Below, one piece after another: positions 17,286-25,154 of a DNA stretch of 47,608 nt (position 1 is its first letter; each line of letters opens with the position of its first letter). The translations under genes were made by a program, and so were the position numbers. This DNA comes from an uncultured Bacteroidales bacterium (GTDB taxonomy: Bacteria > Bacteroidota > Bacteroidia > Bacteroidales > Paludibacteraceae). Below the pieces are notes generated by a model that saw nothing but the letters and a program-made list of their open reading frames with translations, ran no database searches and was not told the DNA's origin. The stretch is taken from assembly GCA_946403215.1 (NCBI GenBank), contig CAMIZG010000010.1, positions 1-47,608 of the forward strand. Reading direction: 5' to 3'.

Positions 17286-18628
17286 TACATAAATCCATTC
17301 TCAGGATTGCCGTTCCGTCAATCCTTGCCAATATCACTATCCCCCTTGTGGGGTTGGTGGATATGGTCATTGCCGGACATATTAGTTCGGCCTGGGCTAT
17401 CGGTGGTATAGCTGTCGGTACGATGTTGTTCGATATGCTGTACGGCTGTTTCGGCTTCTTGCGTGTCAGTACGGCAGGCTTGACGGCACAGGCGTATGGT
17501 GCGTCTAATCCTCAAGAGTGTGGCAATTTGTTCATGCGTTCATCGGCTATCGCCCTCATCGGGGCATTAGTTATCTGGCTGCTGCAATGGGTTTATCTGG
17601 AGGCGGTGTTGAACATTATGCCGTGCTCGCAGGAGGTAGCGGATTTCGCGCGTGCTTATTTCAAGATACGTATCTGGGCAGCACCTGCCACATTGATGCT
17701 TATGACCTGCAAGGGCTGGTTCATCGGCATGCAGGACGGCGCTCGCGCCATGGTGGCCGACCTTGTGGTCAATGGTGTGAACATGCTTGCGTCCTATCTA
17801 CTGGCCGTTCACACTCCGTTGGGTGCTATAGGTGTGGCCTGGGGTACGCTTATCGCTCAATGGTTGGGACTCATCGTTGCCCTCACTATGATTGCCCTCC
17901 GCTACTCCGCCGCCTTTCATTTTTCACCTTTCTCTTTTCATTTCGACAAGCGTTTCTTCCGCCTCAATGCCGACCTTTTTGTCCGTTCACTCTGTTTCAT
18001 TGTTGTGTATGTGGGCTGGACGGCTATCAGCAGCAGTTATGGCGACGTGGAGCTTGCGGCCAGTTCGCTGATGATGAAGTTGTTTATGCTCTTCTCGTTC
18101 TTCGTCGACGGCTTTGCTTATGCCGGCGAAGCACTTGTCGGCAAAACGATAGGAGAGCAATCAGCAGTCAGCAATCAGCAGTCAGCAGCTAATGACAGCA
18201 GGCTTTCGACTTTTGACTTTCGACTGTCGACACTCATAAAAGTGCTCTTTGCCTGGGGCACAGGGGTAGGGCTGTTCTTCAGCCTGCTGTACGCTCTTTT
18301 CCCTGATGCCTTGTTCGCCTCGCTCACCTCGGATGCGGAGGTTGTCGCGACTATGCACCACTACCTCGGCTGGCTGATAGCGATGCCGATAGTAAGTATG
18401 TTAGCCTTTATGTGGGACGGCATCTACGCCGGCGCCACACGCGGCAAGGAGATCCGCAACGCTATGCTATGGGCTGCCGCAGCTTTTGCAGCTGTATATT
18501 TCATACTCGCAAAATTGTCAATTGTCAATTGTCAATTGTCAATTAATCCCAGTGCCCACGCCTTGTATGCCGCCTATTTCGCACATTTAGCGGCGCGCGT
18601 GATCTATCTGACAGTCAAATACAAGTAA
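17267..18628 (+). CDS. MATE family efflux transporter interrupted in frame by 7-bp repeats
   Basis: A 453-residue MATE transporter (12 membrane helices) that would export drugs or metabolites using a cation gradient. The family opening ILRIAVPSILANITIPLVGL is clear. No ATG exists between the in-frame TAG at 17240 and this opening; the best start is a TTG inside a 7-bp repeat, so start confidence is low. Two more repeat stretches lie inside the gene: residues about 297-322 (central loop between helices 6 and 7) and 417-426 (near the last helix). Both fall in loops and keep the frame. The helices flanking them look intact, so the protein may still work. Confidence 0.85.
   Translation: MTFDFRLHKSILRIAVPSILANITIPLVGLVDMVIAGHISSAWAIGGIAVGTMLFDMLYGCFGFLRVSTAGLTAQAYGASNPQECGNLFMRSSAIALIGALVIWLLQWVYLEAVLNIMPCSQEVADFARAYFKIRIWAAPATLMLMTCKGWFIGMQDGARAMVADLVVNGVNMLASYLLAVHTPLGAIGVAWGTLIAQWLGLIVALTMIALRYSAAFHFSPFSFHFDKRFFRLNADLFVRSLCFIVVYVGWTAISSSYGDVELAASSLMMKLFMLFSFFVDGFAYAGEALVGKTIGEQSAVSNQQSAANDSRLSTFDFRLSTLIKVLFAWGTGVGLFFSLLYALFPDALFASLTSDAEVVATMHHYLGWLIAMPIVSMLAFMWDGIYAGATRGKEIRNAMLWAAAAFAAVYFILAKLSIVNCQLSINPSAHALYAAYFAHLAARVIYLTVKYK
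18157..18231. repeat. 7-bp repeats inside the MATE gene, central loop
   Basis: Five units of the GCARTCA type (18157-18191) are followed, after a short spacer, by four units of the TTTCGAC type (18204-18231). They encode a Ser/Gln/Asn-rich segment followed by STFDFRLSTL in the linker between the two halves of the transporter. The TTTCGAC unit is the same as at the start of this gene and before murA. Confidence 0.85.
18517..18544. repeat. Four perfect GTCAATT repeats inside the MATE gene
   Basis: Four exact copies of GTCAATT, 28 bp, encode SIVNCQLSI in the loop before the last predicted membrane helix. The same unit appears at the end of the GH13 gene (14074). Confidence 0.9.
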
Positions 18629-18651
18629 TTTTGCATTTTTCGCGTCATTTA

Positions 18652-18683
18652 TTTGCATATGTCCTAAATTTTTAGTACCTTTG
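18652..18683 (+). promoter_or_regulatory. Bacteroidetes-type promoter
   Basis: TTTG at 18652-18655, a 20-bp spacer, and TACCTTTG at 18676-18683 match the consensus fully. The secreted-protein gene begins 25 bp downstream. Confidence 0.8.
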
Positions 18684-18708
18684 CATCCGCAATAGCATAT
18701 TTAATATC

Positions 18709-20187
18709 ATGAAACGTATATTTACTCTCTTTTCGTGGCTTTGTATTGCCACGCTCATGATGGCTGAGATGCAGCCTATCTTTATGGAAACCTTCGACGG
18801 TTGTCTTGACGAAGAAGGCGAGAATTACGGCTTTACCGGCGGTAACGACAACCAGTGGGGTGGAAACATCGCCACGGCGATCGCTATCTATACCGATAAC
18901 GATGACTGGAGTTTTACCTATTGCAACGGCGCCAAGCAGTGCATAAAGGTAGGTACGAGCACCAAGCAGGGTTATGCTACCACTCCGACTATTACCCATA
19001 CGGGCGATGCTGTGCTCACCTGCCGTGTCGCTCCGTGGGAGGGAGACTCGATCTTTACCGTCTCTATCAAAGGCGGCACGCCTATTGACCCGACATCGTT
19101 CGAACTCAAGAAGAACAAGTGGACGGATATCACTATCCGTATCGCGGACATCAATGGCAGCCTGCGTATCACGTTTGGTTCGCTATACAAGCATCGTTTC
19201 TTCCTGGATGATGTATGTGTTCGTCCATCCGACCCTAATGCCGGTGCCATCCGTACCGATGTGGGCAGCACGCTTGACTGGGGATTGGTGGGTACTAACT
19301 ACGAGGCATCCAAACGCTTCCTCCGCGTCACGGGTGTTAATCTTGCTGACGAAGGCATCAGCCTGACTCTCAAGGATGGTGAACCCGGGCTGTTCGTGCT
19401 TTCCGAAGACCATCTGCCCGCACAGGGAGGTAAACTCACCATCACTTGCCGTACCAATGCATCAGAAGGTATGCACGGCACCAATCTCTATCTCAAAGGC
19501 AAAGACCGCAACAACGGACAAGTGGTGGAAAAGAAGGTGGCTCTGACCGTTGAGGTGGCATACATCGACCTGGAGGGTGCCGGCACCCGTCCTAATCCCT
19601 TTATCTGCGCGGATGTTATCACCCTTGCTGCAAACGAAGGCACCGTTTGGACGGGCACCTATTACTGGGTTACCGGCTGTGTGCTGGGTGGTGTCAAACG
19701 CTATAATGACCAGTACGACGGCATCAGTACCACCGACCAACAGGCACTTGTCCTTGCTGACGCGCCTGATGAGACCGACGATAGCAAGTATGTCACCGTG
19801 CAGATTAAGAACGATGCACGCGCAGCGCTCAATGTGGTGGATAACCCCGAGCTTATCGGCGTACGCATCAAGGTATGCGGACTGCTGCTCAACGATAATG
19901 CGAACCCCTATTACCTGGGCAAACCCGGAGTGCGTGAGGTCAGCACCAAAGAGCAGTACTGGCGTCCGAACAAGGAGGCTATGGATGAGACTGACCCCAT
20001 GGATGGTGCCTACGATCCAGACGAACCCGTTGATCCGTATGACCCGGGCGAGACAGCCGTAGAGCAAACATCGGACAACCTGCCGCTCGTCAATCCCGCC
20101 TTGCCCGCCTACACCCCGCTCGGCGTACGTGTCGATGGCAACTACCGAGGCATCGTCATCCAGAATGGCCACACCTATCTGCGATAA
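18709..20187 (+). CDS. Secreted multi-domain beta protein with a DUF6359-like domain
   Basis: A 492-residue exported protein with an N-terminal signal (MKRIFTLFSWLCIATLMMA). Residues about 20-170 look like a carbohydrate-binding-type beta-sandwich (FMETFDGC, WTDITIRIADINGSLRITFG). A BACON/Ig-like strand region follows (about 175-285). A DUF6359-like OB-type domain (about 290-425) shows WTGTYYWVTGCVLGG, ALVLADAPDETDDSKYVTVQ, NPELIGVRIKVCGLL and YLGKPGVREV. The C-terminus is Asp/Pro-rich, then ends GVRVDGNYRGIVIQNGHTYL, a short beta-rich tail that could be a sorting or anchoring signal. No enzyme motif is seen. It has its own promoter and ends before a strong hairpin. Confidence 0.72.
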   Translation: MKRIFTLFSWLCIATLMMAEMQPIFMETFDGCLDEEGENYGFTGGNDNQWGGNIATAIAIYTDNDDWSFTYCNGAKQCIKVGTSTKQGYATTPTITHTGDAVLTCRVAPWEGDSIFTVSIKGGTPIDPTSFELKKNKWTDITIRIADINGSLRITFGSLYKHRFFLDDVCVRPSDPNAGAIRTDVGSTLDWGLVGTNYEASKRFLRVTGVNLADEGISLTLKDGEPGLFVLSEDHLPAQGGKLTITCRTNASEGMHGTNLYLKGKDRNNGQVVEKKVALTVEVAYIDLEGAGTRPNPFICADVITLAANEGTVWTGTYYWVTGCVLGGVKRYNDQYDGISTTDQQALVLADAPDETDDSKYVTVQIKNDARAALNVVDNPELIGVRIKVCGLLLNDNANPYYLGKPGVREVSTKEQYWRPNKEAMDETDPMDGAYDPDEPVDPYDPGETAVEQTSDNLPLVNPALPAYTPLGVRVDGNYRGIVIQNGHTYLR

Positions 20188-20215
20188 GATTGAATCTGTA
20201 GCGCAAGGTAGAAAA

Positions 20216-20260
20216 AGAAGAATCGCAAACCTTTGAAATACAAAGATTTGCGATTCTTCT
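20216..20260 (-). terminator. Intrinsic terminator downstream of tRNA-Glu
   Basis: A 14-bp perfect stem (20216-20229 with 20247-20260), one mismatch, then an inner 5-bp stem CTTTG/CAAAG closing an AAATA loop. On the minus strand it is followed directly by a run of T (reading TTTTTC), so it should end the tRNA transcript. It may also limit the convergent plus-strand gene. Confidence 0.85.
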
Positions 20261-20262
20261 TG

Positions 20263-20334
20263 TAGTGCTACGGGGAATCGAACCCCGGTTTAAAGATTGA
20301 GAATCTTTTGTCCTAACCGCTAGACGATAGCACC
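20263..20334 (-). tRNA. tRNA-Glu (anticodon CTC)
   Basis: A 72-nt cloverleaf on the minus strand. The acceptor stem is GGTGCTA/TAGCACT with a G-T end pair, the D arm is GTCT-AGCGGTTA-GGAC, the anticodon stem is AAAGA/TCTTT around loop TTCTCAA (anticodon CTC, reading GAG), and the T arm is CGGGG-TTCGATT-CCCCG. The discriminator is A, and CCA is not encoded. The D-arm pattern GTCTAGCGGTTAGGAC is typical of tRNA-Glu. A promoter lies about 150 bp upstream and a terminator 2 bp downstream. Confidence 0.93.
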
Positions 20335-20342
20335 GTCGCGTT

Positions 20343-20435
20343 CGGCAAAAGTTGCTTAACAGATGTCGCTATGCGACATAGCGCGCAACTTTGCCTCCGC
20401 TCTCCGAAAAACAACCTTGGCAGGTTCTTTTTCGG
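20343..20435 (-). ncRNA. Structured leader upstream of tRNA-Glu, possible small RNA
   Basis: Between the minus-strand promoter and the tRNA there are about 140 nt with two strong inverted repeats. One (20404-20435) pairs CCGAAAAA/TTTTTCGG and AACCT/AGGTT around a TGGC loop. The other (about 20343-20393) pairs GGCAAAAGTTGC with GCAACTTTGCC and encloses the palindrome TGTCGC-TAT-GCGACA. No convincing protein is encoded. It may be a processed 5' leader, an attenuator or a small RNA; the evidence is structure only. Confidence 0.4.
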
Positions 20436-20482
20436 GTAAGCCATGCGGATGAAGTATCTGCGTTGGCTCACGAAAGCGGGTG

Positions 20483-20514
20483 CAAAGGTACAATAAAAAT
20501 ATCAACAATCCAAA
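20483..20514 (-). promoter_or_regulatory. Bacteroidetes-type promoter for tRNA-Glu
   Basis: Read on the minus strand: TTTG (20514-20511), a 20-bp spacer, then TACCTTTG (20490-20483). It points at the structured leader and tRNA-Glu, and lies divergent to the nadE promoter about 70 bp away. Confidence 0.75.
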
Positions 20515-20580
20515 TTTTAGCCCTAAATAACGCTCTAAACCTACTATTTTTTGGATTTTTTATAATTTTAACCTTACAAA

Positions 20581-20612
20581 TTTGCATAATTCATTTTTTT
20601 TTCGTATCTTTG
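20581..20612 (+). promoter_or_regulatory. Bacteroidetes-type promoter for nadE
   Basis: TTTG at 20581-20584, a 20-bp spacer, and TATCTTTG at 20605-20612. The nadE start lies 66 bp downstream, beyond an array of 7-bp repeats. Confidence 0.8.
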
Positions 20613-20633
20613 TATGCGTAATTATCGGAGCAA

Positions 20634-20668
20634 GCTATTAGCTGTTAACTGTTAATTGTCAACTATCA
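20634..20668. repeat. 7-bp repeat array in the nadE leader
   Basis: Five 7-mers drifting from GCTATTA and GCTGTTA through ACTGTTA and ATTGTCA to ACTATCA occupy the leader between the promoter and the nadE ATG. Confidence 0.75.
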
Positions 20669-20677
20669 AATATAATT

Positions 20678-22609
20678 ATGGATACTAATCTTGGATTTGT
20701 TCGTGTGGCAGCAGCAGTGCCATTGCTGCGGGTGGGAGATTGTGCATACAATGCGCAGCAGACCAAACAGCTCATCACCGATGCCATAAGTGAGGGTGTG
20801 GAGATCGTCTGCTTCCCTGAGTTAGGGCTGACGGGTTATACCTGTGCCGACCTGTTCTTCACCAATGCCTTGCAGCAGAAAGCGATGGCGGCGCTGCAGG
20901 ATGTGTGCGAGTTCACGCGCGGCAAGTCGATCATTGTACTCGTAGGTGCGCCGCTGAAGGCGGACAACGACCTGTACAACTGCGCGTTTGTGATCACCGA
21001 CGGCGAGGTGATCGGCGTGGTGCCGAAGACGAACCTGCCCAATACCGGCGAGTTCTATGAGAAACGCTGGTTTACCTCCGGTCGCGAGACGGTGGAGCAA
21101 CTGCCCGACGGCATCCATCCGCGTATCCCTACCGTTGAACTTTGGCAAGGCGATGTGCCGTTTGGCGTCGATCTGCTGTTCCTGACGCGTAACTACTCGT
21201 TTGGCATCGAGATCTGCGAGGATCTGTGGAGCCCTATGCCTCCATCGACGCAGCTGGCTATCCAGGGCGCGGAGCTGATATTCAACCTGTCGAGTTCGAA
21301 CTGCGTGGTAGGCAAGCACGCCTTCCGCCGTCAGATGCTCGCGCAGCAGAGCAAGCGCGTGCATTGCGGGTACGTGTACACCTCGTCAGGAGTAGGCGAG
21401 AGCACGACTGATGTTGTTTTCTCCGGCTCGACGTATATCGCCGAGAACGGCAAACTTATTGCCGAGGGCGAACGCTTCCAGCGTGAGTCGTCGCTGACGA
21501 TCAGTGAGATAGATGTTGAGCGTCTGCGTACAGACCGCGAGCGCAATACGAACTTCACCAAGGATCGTACCGGGCACTTCCGCAAGATCAACGTGGCACC
21601 TATCGAGAACGAGAGCGGCTATGCCGAACCCATTCACCGTACGTTCAATCCGACGCCGTTCTTGCCCGACAAGGACAACGAGGATGCCTACTGTATGGAT
21701 GTGCTTTCTATTCAGACCTCGGCGCTTGCACGACGCTGGGAGCACACGCATGCGCAGTCGCTCATCATCGGTATCAGCGGTGGACTGGACTCGACGCTGG
21801 CACTCATTGTAGCCGTACAGACCGCCGACATGCTCGGCTACACACGCAACCGCGTGCTTGGCATAACAATGCCCGGCTTTGGTACGACCAACCGCACCTA
21901 CCGCAATGCCGTTGATCTGATGAACGAACTTGGCATATCTATCCACGAGATTCCTATCCGCGATGTTGTCACCCAGCATCTGCACGATATCGACCATGAG
22001 ATGGACAAGCACGATATAACGTATGAAAACGCCCAAGCACGCGTGCGTACTCTCATCCTCATGGATATGGCCAATAAATACAACGGGCTGGTGGTCGGCA
22101 CGGGCGACCTCTCGGAGCTTGCGCTCGGTTGGGCGACCTACGCCGGCGACCATATATCCATGTATGGAGTTAATGCCGGTGTGCCGAAGACGCTCGTCCG
22201 TTACATGGTCGGCTATGCAGCGCGCAACCTCTTCGGTGACCGTGTGCGCTCTATCCTCGAGGATGTGATAGCCACACCCGTATCCCCCGAACTGCTACCG
22301 ACTGATGAGAAAGGCGAAATGACACAGATCACCGAGGACAAAGTGGGACCGTACGAATTGCATGACTTCTTCGTTTATTACTTCCTGCGCTACGGCTTTA
22401 CGCGCGCGAAGATTGCTTATATGGCGCGTTACGCTTTCGAGCAGCGCTACGACGATGAGACCATCAACCACTGGCTGGATGTGTTCATGCGGCGGTTCTT
22501 CAGCCAGCAGTTCAAGCGTTCGTGTCTGCCCGATGGACCAAAGGTGGTTAGCATCAGCCTCTCACCCCGAGGCGACCTAAGGATGCCAAGCGATGTATGT
22601 GAATTATAA
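20678..22609 (+). CDS. nadE: Glutamine-dependent NAD+ synthetase
   Basis: NadE makes NAD+ from nicotinic acid adenine dinucleotide, ATP and glutamine. The 643-residue protein has an N-terminal nitrilase-like glutaminase with the Glu-Lys-Cys triad: Glu48 in CFPELGLTGYT, the Lys in VPKTNLPN, and the Cys in FGIEICEDLW. The C-terminal ATP-pyrophosphatase synthetase carries SGGLDST (about residues 367-373) and GTGDLSELALGW. The length matches the two-domain family. It has its own promoter and is followed 11 bp later by murB. Confidence 0.96.
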   Translation: MDTNLGFVRVAAAVPLLRVGDCAYNAQQTKQLITDAISEGVEIVCFPELGLTGYTCADLFFTNALQQKAMAALQDVCEFTRGKSIIVLVGAPLKADNDLYNCAFVITDGEVIGVVPKTNLPNTGEFYEKRWFTSGRETVEQLPDGIHPRIPTVELWQGDVPFGVDLLFLTRNYSFGIEICEDLWSPMPPSTQLAIQGAELIFNLSSSNCVVGKHAFRRQMLAQQSKRVHCGYVYTSSGVGESTTDVVFSGSTYIAENGKLIAEGERFQRESSLTISEIDVERLRTDRERNTNFTKDRTGHFRKINVAPIENESGYAEPIHRTFNPTPFLPDKDNEDAYCMDVLSIQTSALARRWEHTHAQSLIIGISGGLDSTLALIVAVQTADMLGYTRNRVLGITMPGFGTTNRTYRNAVDLMNELGISIHEIPIRDVVTQHLHDIDHEMDKHDITYENAQARVRTLILMDMANKYNGLVVGTGDLSELALGWATYAGDHISMYGVNAGVPKTLVRYMVGYAARNLFGDRVRSILEDVIATPVSPELLPTDEKGEMTQITEDKVGPYELHDFFVYYFLRYGFTRAKIAYMARYAFEQRYDDETINHWLDVFMRRFFSQQFKRSCLPDGPKVVSISLSPRGDLRMPSDVCEL

Positions 22610-22620
22610 ATAGCTGCCCG

Positions 22621-23595
22621 ATGACCAATATTCCCAATACATTCGGACTTAATGTCCGCGCCAAGATCTTTGCTGAGTACCACAACGTGGATGAGCTCCG
22701 CGAACTGCTCGACCGCTATCAGGGTGAACGAATCCTGCATATCGGTGCCGGCAGTAACCTCTTGTTTACCAATGATTTCGATGGCGTTATCCTGCACTCG
22801 GCTATGCGCCGTTGCCGCGCCTTGCAGGAGGATGACGATCATGTACTTATTGAGGCCGAGAACGGCGTGGTGCTGGATGAGCTGATTGCCCAACTGTGTG
22901 ACATGGGGCTCTCGGGTATGGAGAACCTGAGTTATATCCCAGGCGAGGTAGGTGCGTCGGCCGTGCAGAACGTAGGCGCTTACGGCGTGGAAGCCAAGGA
23001 TGTGATCACCGAGGTACGTGTTCTCCGTATGGCAGACAAGCAAGAGGTGGTTATGCGCGCAGAGGACTGCCAATACGGCTACCGGAGCAGTATATTCAAG
23101 GGTGAACTCCGCGACAAGTGCATAGTGACACATGTGACCTATCGTCTGAACAAACAGTTGGATCCGCAGTTGGACTATGGTAATCTGCGCAGCGAGGTGG
23201 GTGACAACCCGACCGTTATGGATATTCGTAACGCCGTTATCCGCATCCGTAAGCAGAAACTCCCCGAGGTGAGCGAACTGGGCAGTGCAGGCTCGTTCTT
23301 CAAGAACCCCATCGTGCCGCGCGAGCAGTACGAGGCTATAGCCGCGCAGTACGAGCGTGTGCCGCACTACGAGCAGGACGGTGGGGTCAAGATCCCGGCC
23401 GCATGGCTCATTGAGCAGTGCGGGTGGAAAGGTAAGACAATGGGGGGAGCGCAATGTTATCCAAAGCAGCCGTTAGTGCTCGTTAACCTGGGCAACGCCA
23501 CTCCCGAAGACATCATCAACCTCGCTGCGGCCATCTGCCAAAGCGTGCAGGACAAATTCAATATAACTATCTCTCCGGAAGTCAACTATATCTAA
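22621..23595 (+). CDS. murB: UDP-N-acetylenolpyruvoylglucosamine reductase
   Basis: MurB reduces the enolpyruvyl group made by MurA to give UDP-MurNAc, using NADPH and FAD, in the cytoplasm. The 324-residue protein shows the FAD-binding GAGSNLLFT, YIPGEVGASAVQNVGAYG, the YRSSIFK segment (Tyr/Arg), and the catalytic serine region GSAGSFFKNP, with WLIEQCGWKGK. The overall shape is the type I (E. coli-like) enzyme. murA starts 34 bp downstream, so the two consecutive pathway enzymes are neighbours in reverse order of reaction. Confidence 0.96.
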   Translation: MTNIPNTFGLNVRAKIFAEYHNVDELRELLDRYQGERILHIGAGSNLLFTNDFDGVILHSAMRRCRALQEDDDHVLIEAENGVVLDELIAQLCDMGLSGMENLSYIPGEVGASAVQNVGAYGVEAKDVITEVRVLRMADKQEVVMRAEDCQYGYRSSIFKGELRDKCIVTHVTYRLNKQLDPQLDYGNLRSEVGDNPTVMDIRNAVIRIRKQKLPEVSELGSAGSFFKNPIVPREQYEAIAAQYERVPHYEQDGGVKIPAAWLIEQCGWKGKTMGGAQCYPKQPLVLVNLGNATPEDIINLAAAICQSVQDKFNITISPEVNYI

Positions 23596-23601
23596 TCATG
23601 C

Positions 23602-23622
23602 GATTGACTTTCGACTAAATTA
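23602..23622. repeat. Short 7-bp repeat before murA
   Basis: Units GATTGAC, TTTCGAC and TAAATTA lie in the 34-bp murB-murA gap. The TTTCGAC unit is shared with the MATE gene and, as its complement, with the DsbD-like gene. Confidence 0.55.
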
Positions 23623-23629
23623 AATAATT

Positions 23630-24937
23630 ATGGCAAGTTTTATAGTAGAAGGCGGACATAAGCTCCATGGCTCAATCACTCCGCAAGGCGCGAAGAACGA
23701 GGCGCTACAGGTGCTGTGCGCTGTGTTACTCACCCGCGATACAGTTATTATAGATAACCTGCCCGACATCCTGGATGTCAACAATCTGATTGATCTGCTG
23801 TCATCAGTGGGCGTCAAAGTAGAAAAGCTCGGCAAGGGTAAGTTCGCATTCACGGCGCGCGAACTCGACACCGATTATCTGCGTAGTGCGGATTTCCTGA
23901 AGAAGTGCAACAAGCTCCGCGGTTCGGTAATGCTGATCGGTCCGCTGTTGGCTCGTCTGGGCGAGGTGACATACGCCAAACCCGGTGGTGACAAGATTGG
24001 CCGCAGGCGTCTGGATACGCATTTTCAGGGGATGGTTAACCTGGGGGCTACGTTCGTTTATGACCAGGATCTGCTTGCTTACCGGTTTAGCGGCAAGCAT
24101 CTGAAGGGCGCATATATGCTGCTGGATGAAGCCTCGGTAACAGGTACTGCTAATATCGTTATGGCGTCGGTTATGGCAGAGGGGACGACCACGATCTATA
24201 ACGCAGCCTGCGAGCCATATCTACAGCAACTGTGCAAGATGCTGAACAACATGGGCGCAAAGATCAGCGGAGTAGGGAGTAACCTGCTGACCATTGAGGG
24301 CGTGCGCGATCTCCACGGCGCGGAGCACACGCTGCTGCCGGATATGATTGAGGTGGGTTCGTTCATAGGAATGGCGGCAATAACCGGCAGCGAGCTCCGC
24401 ATATGCAAGGTCGGCTATCGTGACTTAGGTATCATCCCCGACGCGTTCCGCCGATTGGGTATCCGCATCGATGTAGATGGCGACGACATTATCGTACCTG
24501 CGCAGGAGCACTACCAGATCGAGTCGTTCCTGGACGGTTCGATCCTCACCGTGGCTGACGCACCGTGGCCGGGCTTGACGCCTGACTTGCTGTCGGTCAT
24601 TCTGGTGGTAGCGACGCAGGCACGCGGATCGGTGCTCATCCATCAGAAGATGTTCGAGAGCCGTCTGTTCTTCGTGGACAAACTGATAGACATGGGCGCA
24701 CAGATCATCCTTTGCGACCCGCACCGTGCCGTTGTTATCGGGCACGACCATACGCGCAAGTTGAAGCACAACAACATGACCAGCCCGGATATACGTGCCG
24801 GTATAGCCATGCTGATTGCCGCCATGAGTGCCGAAGGTACGAGCAAGATTGACCACATTGACCAGATAGACCGCGGCTACGAGGACATCGAGCACCGACT
24901 GAACGCTATCGGTGCGAAGATCACCCGTGAGGATTAA
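23630..24937 (+). CDS. murA: UDP-N-acetylglucosamine 1-carboxyvinyltransferase with Asp in place of the fosfomycin-target Cys
   Basis: MurA transfers enolpyruvate from PEP to UDP-GlcNAc, the first committed step of peptidoglycan synthesis. The 435-residue protein shows the [14 protein letters not shown]-terminal region, and later VGSFIGMAA and [11 protein letters not shown]. In the active-site loop the usual GGC is GGD (Asp121 in [12 protein letters not shown]). Asp at this position is known from naturally fosfomycin-resistant MurA enzymes such as those of mycobacteria and chlamydiae, so low fosfomycin sensitivity is expected. It lies directly downstream of murB. Confidence 0.95.
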   Translation: MASFIVEGGHKLHGSITPQGAKNEALQVLCAVLLTRDTVIIDNLPDILDVNNLIDLLSSVGVKVEKLGKGKFAFTARELDTDYLRSADFLKKCNKLRGSVMLIGPLLARLGEVTYAKPGGDKIGRRRLDTHFQGMVNLGATFVYDQDLLAYRFSGKHLKGAYMLLDEASVTGTANIVMASVMAEGTTTIYNAACEPYLQQLCKMLNNMGAKISGVGSNLLTIEGVRDLHGAEHTLLPDMIEVGSFIGMAAITGSELRICKVGYRDLGIIPDAFRRLGIRIDVDGDDIIVPAQEHYQIESFLDGSILTVADAPWPGLTPDLLSVILVVATQARGSVLIHQKMFESRLFFVDKLIDMGAQIILCDPHRAVVIGHDHTRKLKHNNMTSPDIRAGIAMLIAAMSAEGTSKIDHIDQIDRGYEDIEHRLNAIGAKITRED

Positions 24938-24939
24938 AG

Positions 24940-25077
24940 AAGAATGTTTCAACCTCCAAACCTATAGATTATGTCGGCCGTGAGATACCCAAGAAGTTCG
25001 TCATCGGTTATGGTCTTGACATCAATGAACATGCCCGCAACCTGCCGGGCATCTACGCTCTTCGGGAGAACGGTTGA
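24940..25077 (+). pseudogene. C-terminal fragment of hypoxanthine phosphoribosyltransferase
   Basis: Three bases after the murA stop, in another frame, the sequence reads [20 protein letters not shown] and then [15 protein letters not shown] before a TGA at 25075-25077. This is the conserved C-terminus of hypoxanthine phosphoribosyltransferase (compare [20 protein letters not shown] in human HPRT). The N-terminal three quarters, including the PRPP-binding loop, are absent and no start codon is available. I read it as the remnant of a deleted hpt gene fused by deletion to the end of murA. Confidence 0.8.
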
Positions 25078-25124
25078 GCCCTGCGGTGCAAAAGCAACCG
25101 AGTATGCAGATATCAGATTTTTCG

Positions 25125-25132
25125 TAACTTTG
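25125..25132 (+). promoter_or_regulatory. Possible -7 element (TAACTTTG)
   Basis: TAACTTTG fits TAnnTTTG and lies 22 bp before the hydrolase start, but no TTTG or TTG is found 20 bp upstream, so the promoter is only half supported. Confidence 0.45.
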
Positions 25133-25154
25133 TAGGCAAAATAGATCATCCGTT

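Noticed and set aside
18157..18231. Repeat array considered as CRISPR
   Set aside because: Units are 7 bp with no spacers, and no cas genes are in the window.
20391..20621. Plus-strand frame of 76 codons between tRNA-Glu and nadE
   Set aside because: It runs through two divergent promoters and the structured leader, and its C-terminal part is encoded by AT-rich promoter DNA.
22447..23454. Minus-strand frame of 335 codons over the end of nadE and murB
   Set aside because: Crosses two well-supported genes on the other strand and shows no domain.
24949..25149. Minus-strand frame of 66 codons after murA
   Set aside because: It is the antisense of the hypoxanthine phosphoribosyltransferase remnant; the plus-strand reading has clear family similarity and this one has none.
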